Below, piece after piece: positions 37,904-47,135 of a DNA stretch of 64,000 nucleotides. How positions within the stretch are numbered: position 1 is the stretch's first letter; every line of letters begins with the position of its first letter. Both the position numbers and the translations under genes were made by a program. The notes below the pieces were generated by a model. It saw only the letters and a program-made list of their open reading frames with translations. It was not told where the DNA came from and did not search any database. The stretch is taken from NCBI GenBank assembly GCA_944326445.1, contig CALVDZ010000003.1, positions 1 through 64,000 on the forward strand, given 5' to 3'. Source of the DNA: an uncultured Helicobacter sp. GTDB taxonomy: Bacteria > Campylobacterota > Campylobacteria > Campylobacterales > Helicobacteraceae.

Positions 37904-38897
37904 AGCCATAGCGGCGTTATAGAATCTCGCGCAGAGATTCTATAATCGTATGTGCGCATAGAGCCAGAGCAGGGACTTGCCCCAAGCCCTAGTGCAAGCT
38001 TGCCCTAGCAAATGTATTAAAGGATAGAATCTACAAAATCCACAACGCAGATTCTAAACAATACAGAATCTAAAGCAAATTCACAATCTCATCAAAGCTC
38101 AGAATCTAGCCTCTTAGATTCATATCCTTTAAGGGTGTCCCATAGATTCACAAATCTCGTGTTTGCGCAAAAAAAAGGGGGTTATCCCCTCCCCGCACTC
38201 GCTAAAAGCCCCCAAAAAGATAAAGCCGCTTTTTGCTGTGGCTTGGATTGCAACCCGTTGGTTCTTTTGGCTCTTTTTGCGCAGCCACAGCACACATATC
38301 TTTTAGTAGGAGAGCCTCGCTGTAGGCAAAGTGCAAGATTCTGTAAAAACGCAGTTTCTTTAGAAAAATCGGCGGTGGGGCTGCTGGCACCTTATTGCTG
38401 ATGCTTCTAAAGAATCTACGCTTTGCCACACACAATGAGCGCAAAATGGGGCGATGGGGGTGGTATGCGCTTTGCGTGCTGCACATTTATGTGATTTTTG
38501 CTGCGCAAATCCGTAAAAATGGCAGAATCTATGGCAATAATTCTGCTAGAGACTTGCGCTACCGCCCGTTATTTGGATATAGCAAAGGCTTAATGAGGTT
38601 TTTGGTGTGGTGGATTGTGTGATGGACTTAGAATCTGCTTGAGTGAGATTCTAATCTCTAAACATAGATTCTGTGATCCTGTAAGGTTTTAGATTCTATA
38701 ACGCGTTTTATAGAATCTAGCTTGCTTTATAGAATCTACGCAAACGCCGCGCCGCATTCCCAAGCGCAACTACACTAACAGATTCTATAATCTTGCTCTA
38801 GATTCTGTGTATGCTCGCACAAGCGGAGCGAGCGGGGGTTACCCCCTTGAAGTGATAACAACTTGCCTTTGACAAATTGCGTTAAATACACAAACTC
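37904..38897. repeat. 994-bp intergenic region holding interspersed-repeat copy A (about 38155-38640)
   Basis: The first 240 bases are dense in AGATTCT/AGAATCT. From about 38155 (TTTGCGCAAAA) to about 38640, the sequence aligns in order with the block at 46453-46850 inside rnr. Shared marks are GCAACCCGTTGG, GAGAGCCTCGCTGTA, GTTTCTTTAGAAAAATC, a hairpin around GGCAGAATCTAT and a GGTGGATTGTG end. Open frames at 38135-38401 and 38395-38622 are repeat-derived and not convincing genes. A short repeat matching 25212-25273 lies at 38721-38790. I see no RNA gene. Confidence 0.7.
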
Positions 38898-39152
38898 CTA
38901 GAGCTTAAAAGGATTTTCGACAACCTTTTTGCGATCGATGATATATGGGATAAGTGCCATATGCCTCGCACGCTTAATCGCCACTTCCACGCGCTCCTGC
39001 CACTTCTTAGTATTGCCTGTGAGGCGGCGGGGCATAATCTTGTAGCGTTCTGAAAGGGAATGCTTGAGCATATCCACATCTTTGTAGTCGATAAATTCTA
39101 GCTTCGCCTCTGTGTAGCGGCAGTATCGTTTTGAGTATTTTTTCTTTTCCAT
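38898..39152 (-). CDS. rpsR: 30S ribosomal protein bS18
   Basis: This 84-residue small-subunit protein binds bS6 on the platform of the 30S particle. It contains FIDYKDVDMLKHSLSERYKIMPRRLTGN in its normal place, followed by QERVEVAIKRARHMALIPYI. It is the last gene of the rpsF-ssb-rpsR unit, the standard bacterial arrangement, and it follows ssb by ten bases. Confidence 0.97.
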   Translation of the reverse strand: MEKKKYSKRYCRYTEAKLEFIDYKDVDMLKHSLSERYKIMPRRLTGNTKKWQERVEVAIKRARHMALIPYIIDRKKVVENPFKL

Positions 39153-39162
39153 AATTTCTCCT

Positions 39163-39675
39163 TTAGAATGGTATTTCTTCGTCGTCTATGTTGATTTCTG
39201 GGATATTTTGCGCATAAGCATTGTTTGGTTGGGCGTTGTATGCTTGTTGTGGTTGGTTGTAGCTTGGATTTTGCGGTGCTTGGGTGTAGCCACTATTATT
39301 GTAGCCACCATCATAGCTATTGTAGCCCGCGCCATCTGCGCTTTGCGAGCGAGAATCTAGCATTTGCATACTTTCAGCGATGATACTATGCTTGGAGCGT
39401 TTTTGTCCGCTCTGATCTGTCCAACTCTCAAAGGACAATCGCCCCTCAATGAGGATTTTTGAGCCCTTTTTGAGGTATTGGTTAGCGACTTCTGCGCTCC
39501 TGCCAAATAGCCTAACATCCACGAAGCACACTTCCTCGCCCTTGCTCCCATCTTGCTTATTGTAGCGGCGATTTGAAGCAAGCCCGAGTGTCGCCACCGC
39601 GCTCCCACTAGGCAAATAACGCAAATCCACATCACGCGTGAGATTCCCTACCATAATGATCTTATTATACATCAT
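39163..39675 (-). CDS. ssb: Single-stranded DNA-binding protein
   Basis: This 170-residue protein has an N-terminal OB fold (about 1-110; MVGNLTRDVDLRYLPSGSAVATLGLASNR and GRLSFESWTDQSGQKRS). A flexible Gly/Asn/Gln/Tyr-rich linker leads to the acidic tip DDEEIPF that recruits repair and replication partners. It lies between rpsF and rpsR. SSB also protects incoming DNA during natural transformation. Confidence 0.96.
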   Translation of the reverse strand: MMYNKIIMVGNLTRDVDLRYLPSGSAVATLGLASNRRYNKQDGSKGEEVCFVDVRLFGRSAEVANQYLKKGSKILIEGRLSFESWTDQSGQKRSKHSIIAESMQMLDSRSQSADGAGYNSYDGGYNNSGYTQAPQNPSYNQPQQAYNAQPNNAYAQNIPEINIDDEEIPF

Positions 39676-39696
39676 ATCCCCCTTAGGCTTCCTAGC

Positions 39697-40116
39697 TTAC
39701 GCCTCTTGTGTCGCCTCACTCTCTTGCACTCCTGCCTCTTGAGGTGGGGTAGGCTGGGCTTTTTGCTTTTTGGGCTCTGGCTTGTTGTTAGCCCTATCTA
39801 CGAGCGTTTGCCACGCTTTTTGCTCTCTTTTGTTTTCGTATTTGATGACGATAAACCGCAAAATCTCTTCGTTGATTCTATAATTCCTCTCAAGCTCTGT
39901 GATGAGGGTCGTTGGGGCTTTGAAGTAGATTACAAAGTAGTATCCGCGCTTGTTTTTCTTAATCTCATAGGCGAGATTTCTCATACCCATATCTAAGCAA
40001 GTCTCGATAACGCCGCCGTTTTTGGTAATAATGTCTTTGAAAAAATCAATCTTTGCCTTGATTTCTTCCTCCACTAGAGTGGGTTTGATGATAAACATCG
40101 TTTCGTAGTGTTTCAT
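39697..40116 (-). CDS. rpsF: 30S ribosomal protein bS6
   Basis: The protein has 139 residues from the ATG at 40116, which follows AAGGAGAGCTT; the longer ORF start at 40152 has no ribosome site. MKHYETMFIIKPTL and RGYYFVIYFKAPTTLITELERNYRINEEILRF are typical of bS6, and the C-terminal tail is rich in Lys/Pro/Gln/Glu. It heads rpsF-ssb-rpsR and follows holA by about 80 bases. Confidence 0.95.
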   Translation of the reverse strand: MKHYETMFIIKPTLVEEEIKAKIDFFKDIITKNGGVIETCLDMGMRNLAYEIKKNKRGYYFVIYFKAPTTLITELERNYRINEEILRFIVIKYENKREQKAWQTLVDRANNKPEPKKQKAQPTPPQEAGVQESEATQEA

Positions 40117-40194
40117 AAGCTCTCCTTTTGGTGTAACCGCCCTTTCGTCCAAATCTCCACAATCGGCAAAAGAGCAAGGCTTAAGGGGCGCATT

Positions 40195-41211
40195 CTATCT
40201 AAGCATAGCTTGAATTTTGATTAAAGTTGTCAGAGAGTTTTTGCTCCTGCCGCTCTTGGCGTCCATATCCCAACGATTGAGCAAGTCAAAAATCGCGATA
40301 TAATCCGCCTCCTTAAAATACAAGCAATACTTGCGCTGCCGCTCTAGAATATGCTTAGGCGGGGTAAATCCTAGAATCTCGCTCGCATTGAGGCTGCCGT
40401 GCGTCTTGATATAGCTAAAAAACAAAAAAAGCTGATAAAAAAACCGCTGCAACTCCCGCACAATCATCACTTCGCTCGTGCCCTCCTCATAGATATTTTG
40501 TAAAATCTTCACAAAGGGCTTTTTGTCCATCAGGGCACAAAATAGCTCCTCGACGCTAAAGCTCGCTATCCCCTCGCACAAAAACCGCACCTCCTCGCTG
40601 CTCACCACTCGCGCGCCCTCTTGTGAATCTAGCCCGATAGCAAACTTCTCTAGCTCCTTGTGGGCGATTGCAAGGTTGCTATTTTGTAGCTCTAGGATAT
40701 AGCGCAAATCTTGGGTGTGAATCTCTATCCCCAGCTCTTTTGTGCGTGCGCACAAAAACTCCACGCTCTCCTGCACACTTGGCTCAAAAAAGCGCACCTC
40801 CGCCACGGGAATAGCACTGCTACTAAAGGCATTGGCAAACGCGCGCGCATCTTGCATATACTCCGCCTCACTTTTAGAACTAGAGATATGAAACTCGATG
40901 ATAAGCGCGTTGCTTGGGTTAGATTCTATGGCCTTGAGCAGGGATTGGCAGGATTTTTTATCGAGCTTTTTATCAAGCTTTAGCAGGATAAAGGTATCGC
41001 CCCCAAAGAGCGAGTTTTGGCTAAGGAGCGAGTGGATAGCCTCCACATCGCACTCATCATAAAAAAACCGCTGCACCTCCTGCCCGTTTGAGAGCAGCGC
41101 AGCGATCTTGCTCCCATAATGACTGATGAGAAACTCATCTGCCCCATAGAGCAGATAGGCACGGGGCGGATTTGGCTTACTAAGGAGAGAATCTAAATCT
41201 TTTTTATACAT
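40195..41211 (-). CDS. holA: DNA polymerase III delta subunit
   Basis: The protein has 338 residues from the ATG at 41211 (MYKKDLDSLL); an ATG at 41223 is also possible. It is the clamp-loader subunit that opens the sliding clamp. PPRAYLLYGADEFLI at the N-terminus and AHKELEKFAIG in the middle fit the HolA family. In H. pylori holA lies between rnr and rpsF; here a foreign two-gene module on the opposite strand has entered between holA and rnr. The holA start shares a divergent intergenic region with that module's promoter. Confidence 0.88.
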   Translation of the reverse strand: MYKKDLDSLLSKPNPPRAYLLYGADEFLISHYGSKIAALLSNGQEVQRFFYDECDVEAIHSLLSQNSLFGGDTFILLKLDKKLDKKSCQSLLKAIESNPSNALIIEFHISSSKSEAEYMQDARAFANAFSSSAIPVAEVRFFEPSVQESVEFLCARTKELGIEIHTQDLRYILELQNSNLAIAHKELEKFAIGLDSQEGARVVSSEEVRFLCEGIASFSVEELFCALMDKKPFVKILQNIYEEGTSEVMIVRELQRFFYQLFLFFSYIKTHGSLNASEILGFTPPKHILERQRKYCLYFKEADYIAIFDLLNRWDMDAKSGRSKNSLTTLIKIQAMLR

Positions 41212-41226
41212 CAACGCGCACATTCC

Positions 41227-41243
41227 TTTACATTTTTTGTAAA
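41227..41243. promoter_or_regulatory. 17-bp dyad, candidate operator of the HTH-OLD module
   Basis: TTTACA, five T, then TGTAAA form a perfect 6+6 palindrome. It lies just upstream of the module's -35 box and over the start region of holA. A further TGTAAA half-site occurs at 41261-41266 within the promoter spacer. It is a natural binding site for the HTH protein encoded next, which is inference. Confidence 0.55.
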
Positions 41244-41249
41244 AAAATA

Positions 41250-41278
41250 TTGACAAAATATGTAAAAATTTTTATAAT
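41250..41278 (+). promoter_or_regulatory. Consensus sigma-70 promoter of the HTH-OLD module
   Basis: TTGACA at 41250-41255 and TATAAT at 41273-41278 are separated by 17 bases, a perfect consensus promoter. It ends 33 bases before the HTH gene's start codon. Such a strong -35 box is unusual for Helicobacter, where -35 elements are weakly conserved. Confidence 0.8.
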
Positions 41279-41311
41279 AACACAAAAATTTTAGCATCTA
41301 GGGATATAAAA

Positions 41312-41806
41312 ATGAATAAACCACACAAAAAACTTTTGCGGAACAAAATGAAAGATTTAGGGCTACATTTGGTGGATCTCGCGGAGTTTTTGGACATTTC
41401 AAGACCCACAGCCTATAAATTTATAGAATTGTATGAATTAGGACATAGAAACAAACTAGATTCACACATATTGGGGCTTTTTGACTTTATCGACCAGACT
41501 CCAAACCTCACAAAAACAAAGGTTTTTAGCTATATCGTGGAGCATATCACAAAACTTAGCGAGCTAAAGACCAAGGAGCAGCTCATAAAAAACCTCATAG
41601 ACAAAAACAATCCCACAAAAGTGGAGTTTATCAGCAAAATCTGCAAAGAAAGTATTTTTGATCCAATCCTAGGATATTTGCTTGAGTGTGAAAAGATTTT
41701 GCACACAAAGAGTGGTACTCGCAGAAAAAATCTCAATCAAAGTGATTGTGAAAAACTAAGAGCCCTCAAGGTTTTTTATGAAAGCTTGGGGCTAAAACTC
41801 ATATAA
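41312..41806 (+). CDS. Small HTH protein partnered with an OLD-family nuclease
   Basis: This 164-residue protein has an N-terminal helix-turn-helix (about 10-35: MKDLGLHLVDLAEFLDISRPTAYKFIELY), followed by a helical, Lys/Glu-rich C-terminal region with no motif I recognise. It is 11 bases upstream of the nuclease gene and shares its strong promoter. It could be a transcriptional repressor acting on the dyad at 41227-41243, or a DNA-binding subunit or immunity partner of the nuclease. Base composition is visibly lower in G+C than the flanking holA and rnr genes, suggesting transfer. Confidence 0.65.
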   Translation: MNKPHKKLLRNKMKDLGLHLVDLAEFLDISRPTAYKFIELYELGHRNKLDSHILGLFDFIDQTPNLTKTKVFSYIVEHITKLSELKTKEQLIKNLIDKNNPTKVEFISKICKESIFDPILGYLLECEKILHTKSGTRRKNLNQSDCEKLRALKVFYESLGLKLI

Positions 41807-41817
41807 AAGGAACAACG

Positions 41818-44213
41818 ATGGACATCACAAAAATAACATTTAAGGATTTTAGAAATTTGGGTTGTATCAACTTGGCATCAGACAACACAAATGGCTTGAG
41901 CAATACTCTTAAGCTAAATGGGGGGGGGGGCTAATAGTCCTTTTGGGCGCGAATAACGAGGGTAAAAGCAATGTGCTAGATGGCTTAAGCAAGCTTGGGA
42001 GATTCTATGAAGATGAAGCCCTTAATAAAGAAAAGGATAAGCCAAATTTTTATAGCTATGAGGGCTTACCAAGAATAATAGCACACTTAGAGGACACACT
42101 AGAGCAAGCCCAAGATGATTTCTCGGATAAAACATACAACATCACTTTTACAAAGGGAGTGATTGAGAAGGGATTAGAAAATCATCCAGAAATTGGAGAT
42201 GAGGCGACATACAAAGCATTTTTACAAAAACTTTTGGAGAGCGATAAGACAATAGTCTATGGAAAAGATCAAGAAGGCACAAGAGATGAGATAAAGATTT
42301 TTCTCGCAGAACATAATCTCACATTGTGTTGTAGTGCGACAAATGGTGGGAGGTCTTTGCAATGCTTTTCTATCCTAGAAAACAAAAGTTGTGAATCTAT
42401 CAAGGATTTTGATAGGGCTACTACATTGCGATGTGGGTTTGTAACCAACGGCTCCAAGGGCACAAATGATGCTAGTGAGCTACGAGAGTACCTCAAAAAT
42501 TTCAAAAAAAACATCAAAGAAAAATATCAACTAGAAATGTGGCTAGAAAATGGTAGCACGCGATACGAATCTAACCTGCCACAGATTGAAGACATAAGCG
42601 AATTGACAGAAGAGATAGAGCGGATTATCACAAATATAAAAAACCTTGATAAAACATTGGTAGAACTGGATTCTGGCTGGAATTCTGCTGGATGGAGGCG
42701 TAATCCAAACAGGGGAGAACTTCATAAGATTCTTAAACAACTAGAGGATTCAAAGCACAATTCTGGTGAGGCAATACAAGCCTATGAGAAATTTCATACA
42801 TTTTTTCAAGACAATATGGAGAGTTTGATAGAAACATATAAATATAAACTTAAATCTAAAAATATAGACTTAGAGCCTCGCTCGCCCAGTGCGCTGCGCC
42901 ATCTCGTCAAGATTGATGAAGCATTCCCCCAAATTTACCATTATAAGCAAAGCGAACTCAAAGATGATGATTTAGAATCCAAACCAAACGACTTTCAGGA
43001 TTCTGCATTTTTCAAGGCACTTTTTGCAATATTAGGGGAGGACACACAATCCACCATACGAAAAATATATGAAGACCACAAAAATACCCCACATCTAAAA
43101 TCATATCTCACCAGCGCACAAAAAGAACTCAATAAACTTGTGCAAGAAAAAATTGATAGACGATTTAATGAGCTATATTGCCTAGAGCAAGTCGTGTATC
43201 ACTTTGAGCTAGGGCTAGAGACAGGATTGCTCTCTTTTATGATGTATAAAAATGATGAAGTCCTTGAACTAAGCAAACAAAGCGTGGGCTTTAGGAAATT
43301 TTTTGCTCTATTTTTTAATTTTCTCTATCGAGCCAATCTCAAAAGTGGTGATATCGTGCTTATCGATGAAGCCGAAGCCCACCTAAGTGTGCCAGCCCAA
43401 AGGGATTTTAGGAAGTTTTTAAAAGATTTTGGACAAAATCAGGGCATTATCTTTATCATCGCCACACATTCGCCCTATATGCTTGATAGCGATTATCTTG
43501 ATGAAATTAGGATTGTGAAAAATCTCAGTGCGCAAGATGCAGATTCTATGGGATACAAGGGCACGGCGATTATCAATGACTTTTCGGTTATTGCTGAAGA
43601 AGATGCTGATACGCTCCACGAGATTCGCAAGGCTTTAGGCACAAACTTCACACCAGATGATAGGGTGATTTTTGTAGAGGGCATTTCGGATTACAACTAT
43701 CTCACAGCTTTTAAAAATCTCTACAAGCAGGAAAAAGGAAAGATAGACCTAGCCTTTTTGCCAATCGCTGGAGTGGGCAGAGGCGAGGAGGGCAAGGGCA
43801 TCAGCAAAGCCCAAGAGCAAAAACTCAAAGCCATACTTAATTTTGCCAAAAGCTGCAGGATAGCTAACCCCATACTTTTGGTAGATAACGATGGAGCAGG
43901 CAAAAGTATGGAAGATTTGGGGAAGGGAGAATTTAAAAAAGAACTATCTGTTTTAAATCTTGCAGAATTCGCACAAACAGAAGGTATAAAAGATATAGAA
44001 TCTCTGTTTTCTAATGAGGAACAAAAAAGATTTGGCATACTCACAAGCGATGAGATTAAAGAACATAAAAAGAACGATACCTATCAAAAAGATATGAGCA
44101 AAAATATCACAAGTCGTAGATTCAAATACAGCCACATTAAAGAAGTGAGCAAAGAAACAAAAGAACGCTTTTTCACGCTTTTAGAATCTCTGAAAAAATA
44201 TGAGGCTTTGTGA
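41818..44213 (+). pseudogene. OLD-family ATPase/TOPRIM nuclease, phase-OFF at a G11 tract
   Basis: The gene starts MDITKITFKDFRNLGCINLASD and runs into eleven G, after which the frame stops (TAA at 41932). The other frame continues with LIVLLGANNEGKSNVLDG, the Walker A region, so nine or twelve G would give one protein of about 798 residues. The body contains a long helical insertion, then an ABC-type SVGFRKF signature and Walker B DIVLIDEAEAHLS with IATHSPYML. The C-terminal TOPRIM domain has VIFVEGISDYNYL and LLVDNDGAG. This is the class 1 OLD layout. The truncated downstream frame alone lacks the N-terminal strand. Probable role: phage or plasmid defence, by family analogy. Confidence 0.88.
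41920..41930. repeat. G11 tract switching the OLD nuclease
   Basis: Eleven G lie between codon 33 and the Walker A region. In the present length the start frame reads four glycines and then stops. One extra base or two fewer restores the full frame. Confidence 0.9.
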
Positions 44214-44216
44214 CAA

Positions 44217-47135
44217 CTACCCCATAGCTCCCAATGCCACGCCATATATCTCACGCGCTATGAGATCCGCGCCCACAATGCGCACGCACAAAGTGGCAAA
44301 CTTCTCTAGCTCCCCGCTAGTGTCCGCCAAGCCCACTGCATTTGGCGCATTTGCCACATTTGGCGCGCTTAACGCATTTATAGAATCTACGCAATCCAAC
44401 TCCGCACAATCCACTAACACATACGCGTGGGGGATAAGAGTAAGCGCCAAGCAGCGCACAAACCCATCATCGCGCTCACCAAGCACGATTGCTTCACACA
44501 CGAGCGCCCTTTTGCGCGACGATTTTTGCACCTCCAGCAGCCCTAGCACATAGCGCACACTTTTGTAATCATTAAACTCCCGCTCTAGGCGGTTTATGGC
44601 TTTTTGCTTGAGGTTGAGCTCTTGAGCGATGCTCTGTGTGTGCTCACAGAGGTATTCTAGCTCTTTAGTCTCACGCAGGAGGGACTTTAGTATCCTATGC
44701 ACGCACAGATCGCTATATCGGCGGATTGGCGAGGTAAAATGCGTATAAAGGCTAAAGCCTAGCCCAAAGTGCTCCGCAGGAGTCGCGCTATAGCACGCCT
44801 TGGCAAAAGAGCGGATAATAAGCGTGTCGATGACTTGCGCAAACTGCTCGCCCCGCTCCCGCGCCCAGCTCTGAATCCCCGCAATCTGTGCGCGCAGCTC
44901 CCCGCGCACTATGGGCGCGCCCAGCTCCTGCATATCGTAGAGGAGCTGCGAGATTTTGCTCTCTTTGGGCGGTTGGTGGATTCTATAAATCCCGCTAGGC
45001 GCGTGCGTGTGGAGCATTTGCGCCGCAGCGATATTGGCTAGGAGCATAGATTCTTCGATGATATGATGAGAGAGCGAGCTAGTCTCAAGGCGTATGCGCG
45101 CCACCTCACCTAGAGAATCTAGCTCTATGCGCACATCGGGGCTATGGAGATCGTAACCACTGCGCAGGCGATTAGCGCGGAGTTTGCGCACCTGTGGGAT
45201 ATAGGATTTGAGCCATTGCAGGGATTGGGGCAAGCTATCGCCCTCCAAAAGTGAATCCAAACTATCATAATCCCTATGCTCACGCGCTTTGATAATCCCC
45301 TCATAGAGCCTAGCATCCACCGCCCTGCCCTCGCTTAAACTAATCTCCCACACGAGTGCGAGGCGCAAGCGATTTTTTTGCAACGAGCAAAGCCCGCTAG
45401 AGAGCGCAAAGGGCAGCATAGGCACGACGCAATCCGGGAAATACACGCTAAAGCCCCGCTCCCGCGCCTCTTTATCCAGCGCGCTATTTTTGCTCACATA
45501 CTCACTCACATCGGCAATCGCCACATAGAGCGTTTGGGCGCGCTCATCGTAGTAAATCGCGTCATCGTGATCCTTAGCCCCCTTAGGATCGATGACGCAA
45601 AACTCCAAATGCGTGTAATCGCGTCTGTGTGGGTAATGCGCGCGCAGCACACGCGTGCCATAGCTCTGAGCGAGCAGGAGGCTTTGTGGCGTGAAGTCCT
45701 GCGCTATGGTGTATTGCTCAAGCACGATTTGCGTATCGATACGCGCGTCATCAAGCACGCCTAGCACCTTTGTGATCTCAAGCGAACGGAGATTGATTTT
45801 GATCACGCAGTTTGGGGGCAGGGCGCGGAGGGATTTTTGCGAGGCTTTGGGGGTGTATCTCTGTGCGTTTTGTAGGTTTAGGGCGTATATCGCGCCCTTT
45901 TGCTGGAGCAGCACACAGATAGCAAAGCCCTCTCTCGCCTCTAGCACGCACACAAAGCGCGCTATCTTTTTGTAGCGCATTATGCCTTTGCGCTTGCCCT
46001 GCTTGATGGATTCTATCTTAGCAAGCACGATATCGCCGCTAAAGGCGTTGCGCGGGAGGTTTTTGATAATGAGATCTTGGCGGTGGTGCGGGTGTAGGGG
46101 CGTGAGGAAGGCGTGGGATTTGCCTAGAGGGAGATCTAGGATACCGATGAGGAAGTTTGGCTTTAGCCTCACATAGGGTTTGTTTTGTGAATCTCGGTTT
46201 GGGTTTTTTGGGGTGGGTTGCGTGCTTTGTTGTGAATCTATGTGGCTAGATTCTGTAAATGCCTTGGATTCTATGCCCCCTAGATTCTGTATTTTTTCAT
46301 TTTTCAGAATCTCTTTAGATTCTGTGATTGTTTCAGAATCTAAGTGGCTAGATTCCGAAAGTTGTGTGTCCTTTAGAATCTCCGCATTAGATTCTATAGA
46401 TTCTAAGTTTCTTGGAGTCGTGTTCTCACGAATATTTTCTAGATTCTCATCATCACTTGTTTGCGCAAAAGAAAAAAGGGTTTCCCCTCTCCCCGCTCTC
46501 CCCAGCCCCGAAAAGAATAAAGCGCCGCTGTTTTTGCTGCGCTGCGCTTGCAACCCGTTGGGTCTTTTCGGCAATCGGGGAGAGAGCCTCGCTGTATCCT
46601 TGTCTAGGCAAAACGAAGTTTCTTTAGAAAAATCAGCGGTGGCACTGCTGCCACCTTGCTCCTGATTTTTGCCACCACGACAAGGGCGAGCGTCGGTATG
46701 CGCTGCCGCGCTGCATATCTTATTTGATTTTTGCTGTGCAAAAATGGCAGAATCTATTGCCATAGATTCTGCTCGGCTTGCGCTATTGCGCACATTATTG
46801 ATATTTGGCAAAGCCTTGCTAAGGTTTTTTGGCGTTGTGGATTCTGTAATCTCACTACTGCAAGCAACAAAATTAGTATTTGCGGTGTGGCTGTGTAAGC
46901 TTTGTGGATTTTTTGGAAGGTTAGCGGACTTGGCGTCCGTGCCTTCCGAAAAATCCACAATCTTATCGCATTGCATACCCAAAGAGCCATTTTCGTGGGT
47001 GGAAGCCAAATCTCTGGCACAACCCTCCTCCACCACTCCAAGTCCCTGCAACCTCTCCAAAGCACCCCTATACGCCCTCGCAACACTATCAAGCGCGCAC
47101 CCCACGCTTATGGCGGTGTAAAACTCAATCATCAA
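44217..47135 (-). CDS. rnr: Ribonuclease R with a large in-frame repeat insertion
   Basis: The protein has 972 residues from the ATG at 47135 (MIEFYTAISVG), whereas Helicobacter RNase R is usually about 640-650. The 3'-5' exonuclease core is intact: IDPKGAKDHDDAIYY holds the catalytic aspartates, and FSLYTHFTSPIRRYSDLCVHR lies further on. A degenerate S1-like region follows. Between about residues 37 and 318 lies sequence foreign to the family, containing interspersed-repeat copy B and Ser/Glu/Asp-rich stretches made of AGATTCT motifs. The frame is open throughout. It overlaps the metallophosphoesterase stop by 11 bases and converges with the OLD module. Confidence 0.88.
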   Translation of the reverse strand: MMIEFYTAISVGCALDSVARAYRGALERLQGLGVVEEGCARDLASTHENGSLGMQCDKIVDFSEGTDAKSANLPKNPQSLHSHTANTNFVACSSEITESTTPKNLSKALPNINNVRNSASRAESMAIDSAIFAQQKSNKICSAAAHTDARPCRGGKNQEQGGSSATADFSKETSFCLDKDTARLSPRLPKRPNGLQAQRSKNSGALFFSGLGRAGRGETLFSFAQTSDDENLENIRENTTPRNLESIESNAEILKDTQLSESSHLDSETITESKEILKNEKIQNLGGIESKAFTESSHIDSQQSTQPTPKNPNRDSQNKPYVRLKPNFLIGILDLPLGKSHAFLTPLHPHHRQDLIIKNLPRNAFSGDIVLAKIESIKQGKRKGIMRYKKIARFVCVLEAREGFAICVLLQQKGAIYALNLQNAQRYTPKASQKSLRALPPNCVIKINLRSLEITKVLGVLDDARIDTQIVLEQYTIAQDFTPQSLLLAQSYGTRVLRAHYPHRRDYTHLEFCVIDPKGAKDHDDAIYYDERAQTLYVAIADVSEYVSKNSALDKEARERGFSVYFPDCVVPMLPFALSSGLCSLQKNRLRLALVWEISLSEGRAVDARLYEGIIKAREHRDYDSLDSLLEGDSLPQSLQWLKSYIPQVRKLRANRLRSGYDLHSPDVRIELDSLGEVARIRLETSSLSHHIIEESMLLANIAAAQMLHTHAPSGIYRIHQPPKESKISQLLYDMQELGAPIVRGELRAQIAGIQSWARERGEQFAQVIDTLIIRSFAKACYSATPAEHFGLGFSLYTHFTSPIRRYSDLCVHRILKSLLRETKELEYLCEHTQSIAQELNLKQKAINRLEREFNDYKSVRYVLGLLEVQKSSRKRALVCEAIVLGERDDGFVRCLALTLIPHAYVLVDCAELDCVDSINALSAPNVANAPNAVGLADTSGELEKFATLCVRIVGADLIAREIYGVALGAMG
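46180..47020. repeat. Insertion in rnr carrying interspersed-repeat copy B
   Basis: About 840 bases within rnr do not belong to RNase R. Positions 46236-46450 hold nine AGATTCT/AGAATCT copies and TTCTTGGAGTCG...TCTCACGAATA. Positions 46453-46845 align with copy A (38.2-38.6 kb) and, inverted, with copy C (50.1-50.6 kb), ending GGCGTTGTGGATT at 46831-46843. It includes a hairpin with 10-bp arms around CAGAATCTAT (46750-46773). The edges are estimated from where recognisable RNase R sequence stops. Confidence 0.78.

Noticed and set aside
38135..38622. Two open frames (88 and 75 codons) after lpxC
   Set aside because: Both sit inside repeat copy A, have no ribosome site, and change frame relative to copies B and C.
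41312..44213. Gabija, retron or PARIS assignment for the HTH-OLD pair
   Set aside because: There is no UvrD-like helicase (GajB), no reverse transcriptase or msr/msd, and ATPase and TOPRIM are in one protein rather than two as in PARIS. The partner is a small HTH protein instead.
45378..46176. Several open frames on the plus strand opposite rnr
   Set aside because: They are the shadow of a long GC-rich gene whose RNase R motifs lie on the minus strand.
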